NCBI GenBank assembly: GCA_002633005.1
Contig: NMRA01000248.1
Coordinates: forward strand, 62,001-126,000
Reading direction: 5' to 3'
Length of the DNA: 64,000 bases
Source: Phoronis australis
Lineage: Eukaryota > Phoronida > Phoronidae
Part shown: positions 38,501 to 50,500 of the stretch, one piece after another
How the letters are laid out: each line of letters opens with the position of its first letter
How positions within the stretch are numbered: the stretch's first letter is position 1
Translations under genes and position numbers: made by a program
The notes under the pieces: generated by a model
What the model saw: only the letters and a program-made list of their open reading frames with translations
Told to the model about the DNA's origin: nothing
Databases searched by the model: none

Positions 38501-41500
38501 CTAATGACCCCATGTTTGCACCAAATGACCTGAAACTTTGGATTCCGATTTGACTTACCTGTGGCAATCAGACCTGTCAATTTGAAGTGTCTAGCTTAAA
38601 ATTTTAGTTTGCACTTAATGACCTTTGACCTATTTCACCTGATTGGATGACCCGATTACTTAGAAAAGTAATTTTTTAAATTGTCATGTTGAGTTATACC
38701 TGTGCACCGAATTTTAAAAAGATAGCTTTAAAACTGAAGGAGGAGTAGCATTTTGAAAATTATATGACATTTGCACCAAACGACCTCGTCCGGTGCAATA
38801 TGGAATATGATTATATAACTAATCAAAATTTATATACTGTCAAAAGTCATATGCTGAATTTAAAGACCGTACCTGTACCCAATTTGGAGTTATTAAGCCT
38901 CAAAGTTAGTCGGAAGAAGAATAAAAAGAATAAGAAGAATAAGAATAAAATTGAAGAAAACCCAGGAACAACAGTACTCTGCGCTTGCACGCGCAGAGTA
39001 ACAAAAACACTAGCGACAATGACAATGGCAATGACAATGACAATAATAGTACGAAAATGATAGTAAAATACAATTACAAAGAACAAAGAATTTGGTTTCT
39101 TCGAACAAACTTACGCATGCGTAGGAACTGGGAAGCATACAGTTTTTACTGAATTAATAACACTTCTTCCAGAAACCGTTCAAAACTGTGCTATACTGAC
39201 GAAGGTTTCAAAAATCAGCCCAAGGTAAAAGTTGTCGGTGCCATTTTCCAATAGGTTACGGAAATTGTAACAGAATTAGTTATGGTTGCAAATGTTTTCT
39301 TGCACAGTTTACAGACCAAAAGCGGAAGTGTGTGCATTTTGCAGGTACTTACATGTATGCTCTTTCTCAAGATGATGAGTGGAAGTTCACCTTGCTGTGG
39401 CGTATATTGTCGCACTGGACACATATTATCGACCGTGCGACGATATGTGGCGAGTGCGACAATATGTATCACAACCGACGCTTACTTGAGTTAAGGGGTA
39501 TTACATTGCATGTCGAACAATAGAGGTGGAAAAGGCAACAGGCTTGTTCATATCCAGATAAAACTTATACCTTATTCAAGAACATCAACTTAATTTACCT
39601 ATCTGTTCGTATGTAGCATAATCTGGTATCGAAGGATTTGGAAGGCATTCCCGATAATTTGCGACAGACTTTGGCGCACGGCGCATAGGATCAAACGTAG
39701 TTATCAACTCCCTGTACATGTCTGCCATAACCGAATCTCCATTCACGTGCATTTTCAAATGGCTTGGAACTGGAATATCAAAAGGAAATACATTACACAG
39801 AAGTGTATTTAAGAGCCCTGAAACGCGAAAAACAAACCGTAAATTGCATAACTGAAAGTTTTTCTCTAGCATTCAAACATAATTCAACCTGTTCATTAAG
39901 TATTTTACAGTCCATTCGTACAGCATATCGATGTCAAGCTATTTTTCTTTTACTTTCAAATTTCAGAAAAGTAACTGTCACTCGTCACTTTACCGATTTG
40001 TCTCCCGCAAGGCAAAGCACGTCGACATATTCGATATGGCAAGATATCGACGCAGCACATCTCGCTTATGTGGAAAATGCGACCTTTGACCTTTGATATA
40101 AACAAAACGATGCTGACTTCAAGCAGCAATCAGTCTGATTAAGAGGCAATTGACATAATTCCTAAGTGTTTAAAATCATTTATAAGGGTACTTGGGATTC
40201 TTTCAGGGAAATCGCTTTCTTCACTGCCTTACCTCAAACTGTGCTGTCGACGTCAGATATGGAGTGGAGTGCCATCACATATGATAATTTGCTGTTTAAA
40301 ATATCCTTCTCTTCAGTCAACTCTTTGTCCAATGACTGTGAGTGGGAAGGAGATTAAAACTCTGTAGAGACTACAGAGTTTTTCCTTAACGCACATTTCA
40401 AAAATCGTCAATTTTGTGATTTGTCTGGAAGTTACCTCACAGGAGAAAATGAATAACTCCGTAATGTACGTTGCACGATGGTACTTTCGTCAGAAACTGT
40501 TTAAAAGATAATTTTGACGAACTTTCGCGTTTCAAGCCTCTTTATGCTGGACGAACTTACGCTTTCATTCCTGCAGATCGGAAATGACTTTCCAAATCAA
40601 AATACTAATCCAGGGTAGAGTTCAATAGCTGTCCTGCAGCGAGAAAATCTAGCAAAAATCACGTGCTTGCACTGGAAATGCACCGGCAATATCTCGAGTA
40701 ATCTCGCAGTCTTGCTTTCCTAACGAGATCCTAGCGAAGTCCTAGCGTTACTGAACTCTACCCAGATTTCAAAATCCTCCAATGCTAGGTTTACAGTGAA
40801 TACTAACCTAGGTATTTACACTGACTGTCCACTCGGCTTCACAACGACTGTGGGGAACGTACCTTTCCTCATGGAATGGTATTAGCTTACATAATCTAGC
40901 CTTATGTGGTATCAGATGGCGTTTTAAACGTGTTGATTTTTTCTATTCTTCATGAACTATGTAGAACATTCAAACGGAATTCACCGATGCACATAAGTAA
41001 ACGACTTCGTAGCAGTCACGTAAGAATTTACAAACGAACCTTTTGGACGTGTCTTCAAATCTGCCTCTCTACGCAACATGGCGAGTAACCAGTAGAGGCC
41101 ATAATCCATCCATAAGTAAAATCCAGCGTGGATTAGAGATCCTATCCACAGTATGAGACCTTTCACCAGTTTTGACCGCTCCGCCTCTACCAGTTTCAGT
41201 GAAACTAAAGTATAATTCACTGATCAGGACATAAACAATGTTTTTTTAACCAATTTCAGTTTAGGGCCCAATAACCCGCATTTGTGGTATTATTGTGGAC
41301 ATCACACATTTTCTGAAGATATTTGTTCTGATCAGGGCTGAGTTGCATAAAGCTTCAAAAGGTATCCGCTGGATAAGTTTGATTATTCCATGGTCAGGTG
41401 CATTGTCCAACAAGAACAACGTGACGCGTGATAATATGACGTCATTGTTGCTATACGGCGTATAACTTTTATGCAACTGGGCCCTGCTATAAAACAACAA

Positions 41501-44500
41501 AATCATTAATATATTTTTATGTCAAATGTTTCCGGCCATTTAGTGGAATTAAATGGAATCGAGGCAGGTGACATTACATGCGCGAAACCACTGGGGAGTT
41601 TTCGGTAGGCGTATGGTTTACTGTATCTGAGACCCACAGGCGCTTGAGTTTATCTGTTCCTAGATCACGACTGACGTCACTCACTACTAAAAAAACATAT
41701 GATTATGAGTCATCGGGAAATTCGAGCGCCTGTGCTATGACCGGCATGTCACCACACCAAGGATTTGCGGTTGCCAGCGAAATCGCACAAGTAATAATGT
41801 TACGTTGGCTTCCCCGGGGGAGCACTACCAAATGAACTTTGCGAATGCAATAGTGAGTTAATTGAGCTTGCAAATCGATTGTTAGAAAGAAGAGTGTTGT
41901 AATTATTTCCATCAGACTAGATTTGAAACACAAAAGCGGGATGAGTGTTACGTAAACTGTCAACGCAACTTACAAGTCATGTATGCAAGGCACACGTGAA
42001 ACAAATACAGCGAGAAATCTAGAATTCTCAAATGAAAATAATGCGTTTAATTCCAATTTTCTTTCATAATTGAAGGGTCCAGTCTTCCCGACTAACCGGT
42101 ATTACTAAATTGCGCTAGTAAGTCCTGTAAGCTTGCACGCCAACATATTCCTTTCACTCGCGTGGCCTTGAGTGTTATTGCCAAACTCGCTAGAAGCTCA
42201 CCTCACGGAATACATAAAAACTCACAGGGGGAAATATATTTGAATTCTTCACGCCACTCTAAAGGTAACACTGTTTCTTTTCCAGTTTCTTCTCGAACTT
42301 CGTCTATGTCGCGGAATCGATAACTAATGTACACGTTATCGAATCCATCTTTGGACAAATATCGTTTCCGGTAGAGTGTTGACCTGAAAAAGAATTAAAC
42401 TCACAAGATGGCGTCAAACACAGCGAACCACTCTTTATTTCTGAAAATGATTTAACATGTTGGGTACACAAGAAGAAGAGAGTTATATTCAATTTCCACG
42501 AAACCCATATTGTTTTAAACTGGAAAATAAAACATTGACACAGACCCCAAAAGTTTACTAAACCTGATCTTGGAAAATGCAAGATACTTACTTAACGAAT
42601 AGCCAAATCAACATAAAAATGACGGTAATTTGTCCGAGACTGATAGCTTTGTCCAAGAATCTAGCCCTCTCTTTGATCTCCGTGAAAATATCCTTTGTGA
42701 CCTGAGCATACGACTTGGACATGTTTACAGTGAGGTTATAGCCATGGTCGTACTCCACTCGGAAGTTAAATGTCTGGATAAGTTCGTCTATCTTTCGCGC
42801 TAATTCTGAAACGTTGACAATGTTCAATTATTGACTTTGTGGGTGGTCACTACGTGAGTTCTCAGACCCCATAATGACTGACGCTCCGCCTCAGTCATTA
42901 TCACATATTAACTTAGTGTGGAAGTCAATGATTTCTTTATTATATGATTACATCCGCTATTTCATGCAAAGAGTCTTTTGGGATTTCGGTCGAGATGTCG
43001 GTGACTGGTTTGGTAAGTCAATTGCCAGTCGTTTGCCCAAAACGCTGTGGAGAGATTCTGACAATATTCGGACACGCAAAGGAGCAATCGATTGTAGTTT
43101 GGGAAAGAAATGATTTGCGGTCATACATTTATCGTTTTAAAACAAAACAATCTACAGACGTCATTTGGCTACATCAGTGTGATACAAGCCGCGGGTCACC
43201 AGACTCACCACACCAAATGACGAATAGTATAAGTCAGTGCAATGCCTGCGATGCCTTGATCGAGGTTTGCAGTTGACCTTTATTTAAATACAAACGAGAC
43301 GTCAGAATTCTGATGACATAAAAAAGCTTGAAAGACTTTCGAGCTCGGTGACGTGGTCTTTGCGCAACGGTTGGTGACTTCCGAACAGAAGATCCGAGGT
43401 CTAGATCACAAAAATAAAAATAATTTAACCGCCGTCACCAAAGCAGTTATCAATGTGAATGTTTGAGAGGTTAATTTGGAACTGTATTGGCCACTGGTGA
43501 GTTCATAACTCCATAAGACAATGCCATGTTTTCGTCAGCTGACGGTGGTGCTGATAAACTTGAGTCTTGTAAATAGAATAGCGACTACGGCTGAAGAAGT
43601 TCACCGGACTGGTGATGTCATGGCTTAGAAGGTGATTTTAAAAGTTACACCCCGCTTAACACATAACGATTCACAATACTATTCTTTGTATTTCCAATTC
43701 AATGAAACTAATCTGGTTGAAATAACTACCAACACACCGTTTTCTAACAAAGATTTACACGTTCAATTAACTTAGACATTGACTTGCTGCTTGACTGGGG
43801 AAAGCACCTCGCTTAGGCTAGTCTTGGTGTAGCAAGGTCTGTAAACACTATTATCATGGCATTTTTAAATTTTCACCAAATTTCAAGCTATCATGCTTGC
43901 CTTACACACGTTGCCCTTAATCTTTTCACTAGCAGCTAATCGCAAACATTGTTATTACGGGTACCAAATGCAAAACCTCTACTCAAAATCGAACTCAGAA
44001 TTATTTTTTACGTTTCCCGTTCTACTTGTGCGCGAACTCGAGATATGTGTGTCTTTTTCTCTGCTCGTTTATATCATGGTTTATCACGATTAGTGTGTAG
44101 CCCAAGGACGCACTAATGAGCCAGTATTACACAGTCATAAAGGTAAACAATACTGTACTGGAGCACGAAACAATATACACTTGAGTTCGCTCAAAATGAA
44201 AACGGAAAATGTTAAAAATTATTTCTTGAGCCCGGGACCCAATCTCTGCACTCGAAATGGAAGTCATTATCTTGGACATTTTTCATTCCACTTTCGTTTG
44301 AACTAAAGATAATTTTCTATTATTTCTTGCCAGACTGGATTGTACTTGAATGCCTAATCGTAGTTTGCATTTGTTGACCCCATCAGTCAAGCTAAAAATT
44401 CGAATTTCAGCCGAAACCGCGAGCTTCCACTCGAAATCTTGAGATTTTTCTTGCTTGTAGCTAAAATATAAGGTTCATCTGTGCGAACCTGGACCAGACA

Positions 44501-47500
44501 TTCATCTGCGTAATCAGTAATACACCCGAGCACTGACTCATAGACATTTATCTTGAGTTCGTATCGAAGTAGAACGAAAAATGTTTATATAATTCTTAGT
44601 TCGATTTCGGCTACAAAGATTAGACTCCGGTGCCAGGTCCTAGAGAGCCTTTTGAACCAATCGTATCAACGCGAGCAATATCTGTTGGAAGAAATGTCCT
44701 CTCGAAGACTAGCCGTGACGACATTGAATATATTTATAATGTTATAAACAGGCTATGTGGTAATGAAGACAGCAACACCTTTACGTGTGTTTCTTTCCTC
44801 GTCATTACAGCCTCGAGAAAATTCGAAGGTGTGAACGGAACTCTATAAGGTTTAATTTTGTTTTTTCTATAAGGCGTCTAATGCGTTTACATTCGTGTTT
44901 TTAACGAACGCGTGTCTTCGTTGGCTTAAAATTTTCAAAACAAACTTACCTTCTCCTATAGATATTTTCACACGATTTACGATAGCTTCTGTAATTATGC
45001 AGATAAAGTCTCCCACTGAAAGGTATTATAGAACGATTCAACAAGGCAAAACCGAACTTTCAATGTGTCCAAGTGATCTCACAGCTCCACTCGGCTTATC
45101 AAGTTCCACATAAGCAATAAGCAACCAGCGAAAATTAATTACAACCGTAAACATTCATCGAATTTTTCCGAAATTTTATTCGGATGTGCAATTTTTTGAT
45201 GTTTAAATAATTTATTAAAATAAACACATGTGATTTTTGTTCATTTGCGGGCATATTAAAAGCTTAAATTTACTAATAGTTAAAATTGGGCAGACCTTCA
45301 AAGAAAACAACCTTCCAAAAGTCTTAAATTTCATAGTGTCTCGGCACATACTATCCAGGAATAAAATATCAGCGACAAAAAATTGCATTCTCCGAGTTGT
45401 GTGCGGACGATAAGAAGATATAAAGGACCTAAACAAAAAAAAATAAAATAAAAAGATAACGCTGAGTGAGTTCACGTTTTTAGGTCGATTGCAACATAAA
45501 TTGTACACAACAGATTCGCAACTCATTTTCTTGCGAAATATCCTAGAGGAGGCGCCACCCTCCGGTTAGTGTATTGTGACGGGAAATTCTTGCATCGATT
45601 TTACTGCCCAGTACGACGAAGGAATAATTTTGGCATTTCGGCTCAAAGTCTTTCAAGAACTCTTGGTATCGCAAGTGATTTTTGGCAATACTACTCGACC
45701 ACACAACAGCCGACCCTGATAAGCAGCCGACGTACTTGCCGGAAGTAAAACGTTCTATGTCTGCCAGGTGTCGCTAGTGAAAAGTGAGGCCACAGCTTAT
45801 GCGTACGATCACAGACTTGTCTCGTCCATTGAAAATATACGGAGTTGTCGATCTATGTACTATAGTCTATGATTGCAACAACTTAAGCCTGGTTTACGTG
45901 CGATCTCCTGCAACACATTGTGTACATATACTGCAAAGACAGCTGTTGGCGACAACTGGAATTTGATGTTACTTATGGCTGGGGCCCCTTTCAAGAAAAC
46001 TGACAAAGCTACTTAGCTAAGACATATCTTAAATTTAAGCCAATTTTAAAATAAAACTTCAATTTGTAAGCTTTTGACTTAAGTTTAGTCTCAAATTCGA
46101 CTAACTTAGCGGATGTGGAAGTTTCAAAATCTGGAAGTTGAGACAAAAACGAACCTATGTCAGTTTCTTTGAACGGGCCCTTGGTCCACACAACGTTATA
46201 AGAGCCGCAGTCGCAGCCTTTTCGCATCCAAAGGTGCCATTGTATTATGAAATACGTAAAAAGTTCGCTAGTATTGTAGTTTGCAACACTGTTAGCATTC
46301 AGTGGTACATATAGCAACCAACCTGCGACAACTGCAAAAGGGTATGACTGCGATTCTAGCAACATTTTAAGGGCCAGTTTTCACGAAAACATCTAAAACA
46401 AACTGTAAATAAACTTTGATTGTGATTCTTGCAACTTGATGTGAACCAGGCTTTTGGGATGCCGCAGATTAGTCTACACAATGCAAACATCTAAGCTCAA
46501 CTCAACTGTCAAGGTGAGTCGAGTTGTGGAGTGTGCAAATGGTTAACGAATTGACACAACTGAAATCATCTAAACAGTAATAACATAGTTTCAAACACGA
46601 GTAATTAAAGATGCATGCCGTGCCCTGAAAAGTTGGCCAAAAAGCAAAATCTAATCAGGCTATCATTAAATCGGTCTCATAACAGGGCTTACCGTAGCAA
46701 GATTCTATTTCCGTTACCAACTCGTGTCACAGGCAATGCATACGTGCGCCATTTTCAAATTCGCAGTTTTAGGGTTAGCCAATCCCAATAAGTTTTGATT
46801 CGTATTCTTGTGTCGATGATGGTTTCGATGTTCCTGTTAGTAACGGAAATAGAATAATATCACGGTAAGGAATATCATAGTGATTTTTGTTAGAGTACAA
46901 TGACCAATTCGATGTTCGTTGTTAGCTTGCTAAATATGACAAAATGCAGCGTTAAGTGACAAGGCTGCAGCTGTAATACTAATTCAATCTAGGCAGGTGC
47001 GTCAAGTGTCTTTATACGACCACCGATACTTTTCTCTTCGAACCAACACGCTGCGATGACTTCCGTTATGAGCTGGCGTTGCACAACTAGCCGAGGAAAA
47101 ATCGCTTTTCATTCAGCCCGTCGGACATCAGATGTAGTTATTTGTAATCTTCCACGCAACAGAATGTAGGAACCCCTGATCTCATGAACAAAGTTAGCGA
47201 GCAAACATTGTAGAGCATTAAAACAGGAAAAGACATGCCGATCTAACAAGATACGAAAGTCAAACGAACAGATGAAAGAAGTAGCGTAATAATAAAACAC
47301 ACAAAGACCAATAGGTCGTGCATATCGGCTCATATGGGAGACCAATGCTAATCCTTTGGGAAACATTGGTCTCCGTCGGCCCACAGATGAATTAATGTTG
47401 TCGATTCATAAATGCATTTGCAAAGTATGCTATGTTCTTCCGTTAATCGCGAACAGGTGGCGACAGTTAGGTGAGCTGCGACGTATCACGTCGAGCAGTG

Positions 47501-50500
47501 AGCTTCCGATATTTGTATATTCATAATGGATAACAATACTTACATCTGGTTATCTCGCAAATCCATTTAAACCACGACACGATGTCACAAAGGAAATCGA
47601 GGAATCCTAATTTTGCCCTGGAACAAGAAACGACATTTTGTAGTTTGTTTTTTACCTGGTCACGATACAAATGGCAGAAAAGCTTATAAAATTTAGCTTA
47701 GCTGTAGCCAGAACAGTACTAGGCTGGCAGTTAGTGTTTCGGTTTTCCGTGCGCATGAAGGAACACTCAATATTCAACACATCGCTATACTCGTTTTAAA
47801 CTGAGTTTTACCAATGCCAGTAAGCTCAAACGTCAGGTGAACGGAAGGAAAAAACGAACACTTGCATTTTTCTCAGCAAAGCATGACGAACAGTCAAGTG
47901 TCGTAAACATAACGGACTAACTGATTGTTTTACGTGTTTCGTACATGAACATTAGAAGACACTATGATCTACATCTGTTAATATGTGATGTGATGCAAAT
48001 CGGCGGAATGGCTGGCAATGGTGATAAAACATCACAATGTCTAAATCGAACTGGATTGCAAAGTCGCCAGGTTGCTGCCAGTATCTGGACCTCATGGATT
48101 TTACTAAGGCTGAGTTACCGTTTGACCTGACCATTAACTGGACTGACAGAAACCTTTGGCTGAGTGTAGCAAGCACAGTGCTCGTTCCAATTTTCTGGAA
48201 TGTGGTTGCTCGACTTGAGTACAGAACTCATTTATTGACTAAGCTATGTTGTGGATCTGCACGTATTGGCTGTTACTTCCTAGCTGTTGTAATCACTGGT
48301 TGTGGCCTGCATAGGGACTGGAGGTTTCAAGGTGCCGTAGAAAAGCAGAGAGAATGGGATGCATTAGATAATGAGGTGACATTGTATGTAGGGTATGGGG
48401 CCATTTTCCTTAGAACCATTTTGGTGCTTTCAAGTTTTTGGAGATTGAAAATAACAGGGACGTATCTAGGCGACTATTTTGGCATTTTAATGGATGCCCG
48501 CATCACAGATTTCCCATTTAACGTCGTCAACCATCCGATGTACATTGGAACCACTCTTAACTTCCTGGGTACTGCTCTCATACAAAAGAGTCAAGCTGGT
48601 GTATTTCTGTCCTTTGTAGTGGGGCTTACCTACTGGGTTGTTCGGTAGTCAATGGATTACTGCAGGCTGGAGAACATTCAATAATAACATTTGCTTGCAA
48701 GACAAGTGAAGAGAGAAATCTTGACCTAGTTAATGAATATAAAAGCATTCTTGGTGTTTGTGAACCGTATCTCCCATAATTGAAGGGTTCGGTGTAACCA
48801 TCTAACCATTTTCAGTGACGGGAGTTTTCTGTCTCTAGATTACAAACATCTGTCCAACACCAGCGTAATTCCTCCATGACTAGCAAGACGTTCTCCTCGT
48901 GAAGCACGCATCTTGTCTAGTTTAGTTCAAGAATTCTTGTTTGCTATCTTACCACGAGTGGCCATGAACTTGTTAATTTTGATAACAAAAATGATAAAAC
49001 TGTTAACCTTAAAAAATAAAGTTCAAACGTCAGCTTCTATTACAGGAACGTATACTGTAGACCTTTGGGATATACTGGAAACATAAAACATATTTTGAAA
49101 TGAACAGCAGTCTATTACATTACACATATAACTGAAAGCAACATCCCCAAATTTCTTTACTTACATGCAATCTGCCTGTGCTTCATCAAATGCGTTCTTG
49201 CATTTCCTGTATGGCGCGCCCATTTTCTCATTGCAAACATCTACAAGATTCCCTAACCATTTCGAGACACGAGCCACAGCGTCAACTGCGAAGAAAATGT
49301 TTTTTTCAGTGATAAAATGACGTACATCGCTTTCATCTCGAGAAATAGAGCTCCACTTATCAAGTCTAACATAATTTTTTGTGCTTTAAGTAAGTACGAT
49401 ATTTACATGAACCTACCTATTTCTACGTAAACTTTTTTAACCCTTAGAAAGGCTTTTCTCAGCTCGAATGCAAGTTTGTTCAATGATACGATAACTTGAT
49501 AGAGATCTTTCGAAATAGCTGTAATATAAAAAAAGTGAAAATAAATAATCGACAGAAATACTCACAAGCATAATTTAGCGAATCATTTTATAATTATAAA
49601 TCTGTGGCCAAGTCACAACATTCGCTTTCGTCATACGAAACGCAGCGAAATTTGACATATCCTGTCGTAAATGTAATTAAGAAAAAATTAGTGTAGGGAA
49701 CATGAAAAACGGACGTGCGTTCCCAAGACGCAAGGACCTCGCGAACACGGAAGTTTACGCAAGACTTCATGAGATATTGCCCTGATGTACTATCAGTGAA
49801 ACACGTGATTATCTTGGCTTCCTACTCGCGATTCTTGCGTTTGCGACTCTCAGTCCAGGGCCTGAGTTCTATTTTTTTGCTCGAAAATGAACTCGAAATC
49901 ATTTTTGGTAATTCCTATTCTACATGTGTGCAAAATTAAGATAAGTATCAATTTTCTATTCTCGAGAAAATCATTGGTTAGGTGGATAACTTTCGTATCC
50001 TAGTTTTTTACTTGCTGATCTCAGCATCAGTATGTGTCTGGACAAGAAATTTCGTGTGTTTACTCGAAAAGTCGTAGCGCAAATGTGCTGTAGGGATCAT
50101 CAGGTGCGAACTTGGGACTAGAAACTCGTATGCATGAACCATAATGTACTTGAGTACACACTGAGTCCGTGCAAAAGTATAGAAAATGTTAAAAGCAGTT
50201 TTGAGATTGATTTCCAGTAAAAAAATTAGAACCCGGCCGGGCCCAAATTTCAGTCCGGATTACAAAACAGCAGCGAACAACACAGTTTTTAATAACCACG
50301 ACTAAGCGTTTTATTAGAGCTGTACCGACAGAGGGACTGAAAGGATGGCGAGACGGGAAGAGAAAGATAAAGAGTGAGTGAGAGCCGAAGAGACAACAAA
50401 ATTTATAGCCTGTAGTGGAAAGGCAGAGCACTTTCAAGTATGATTCTGCACCTGGCCTGGGATACCTTTGACTGGCGCCAATGCCAACTCGACAAGGTCG

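Larger units (their letters stand above)
36489..39968 (-). repeat. DCST1 exons 12-14, copy B
   Basis: Holds exons 12 (39769-39599), 13 (37421-37181) and 14 (36623-36496), in phase with exon 11 upstream. It starts immediately after the 4-N gap, seven bases past the exon-14 donor. Compared with copy A there are six base differences in 540 coding bases (three in exon 12, three in exon 13, none in exon 14), and all are silent. The block is an exact multiple of three, so splicing both copies would keep the frame, but it would duplicate half a RING. An allelic contig overlap is the simpler reading. Confidence 0.9.

Noticed and set aside
43341-43406. Possible tRNA gene
   Set aside because: Box B is too degenerate and no acceptor stem forms; at best a very old relic.
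46009-46365. 118-codon minus-strand frame
   Set aside because: Largely overlaps the GGGCCC inverted-repeat element, so most likely non-coding.
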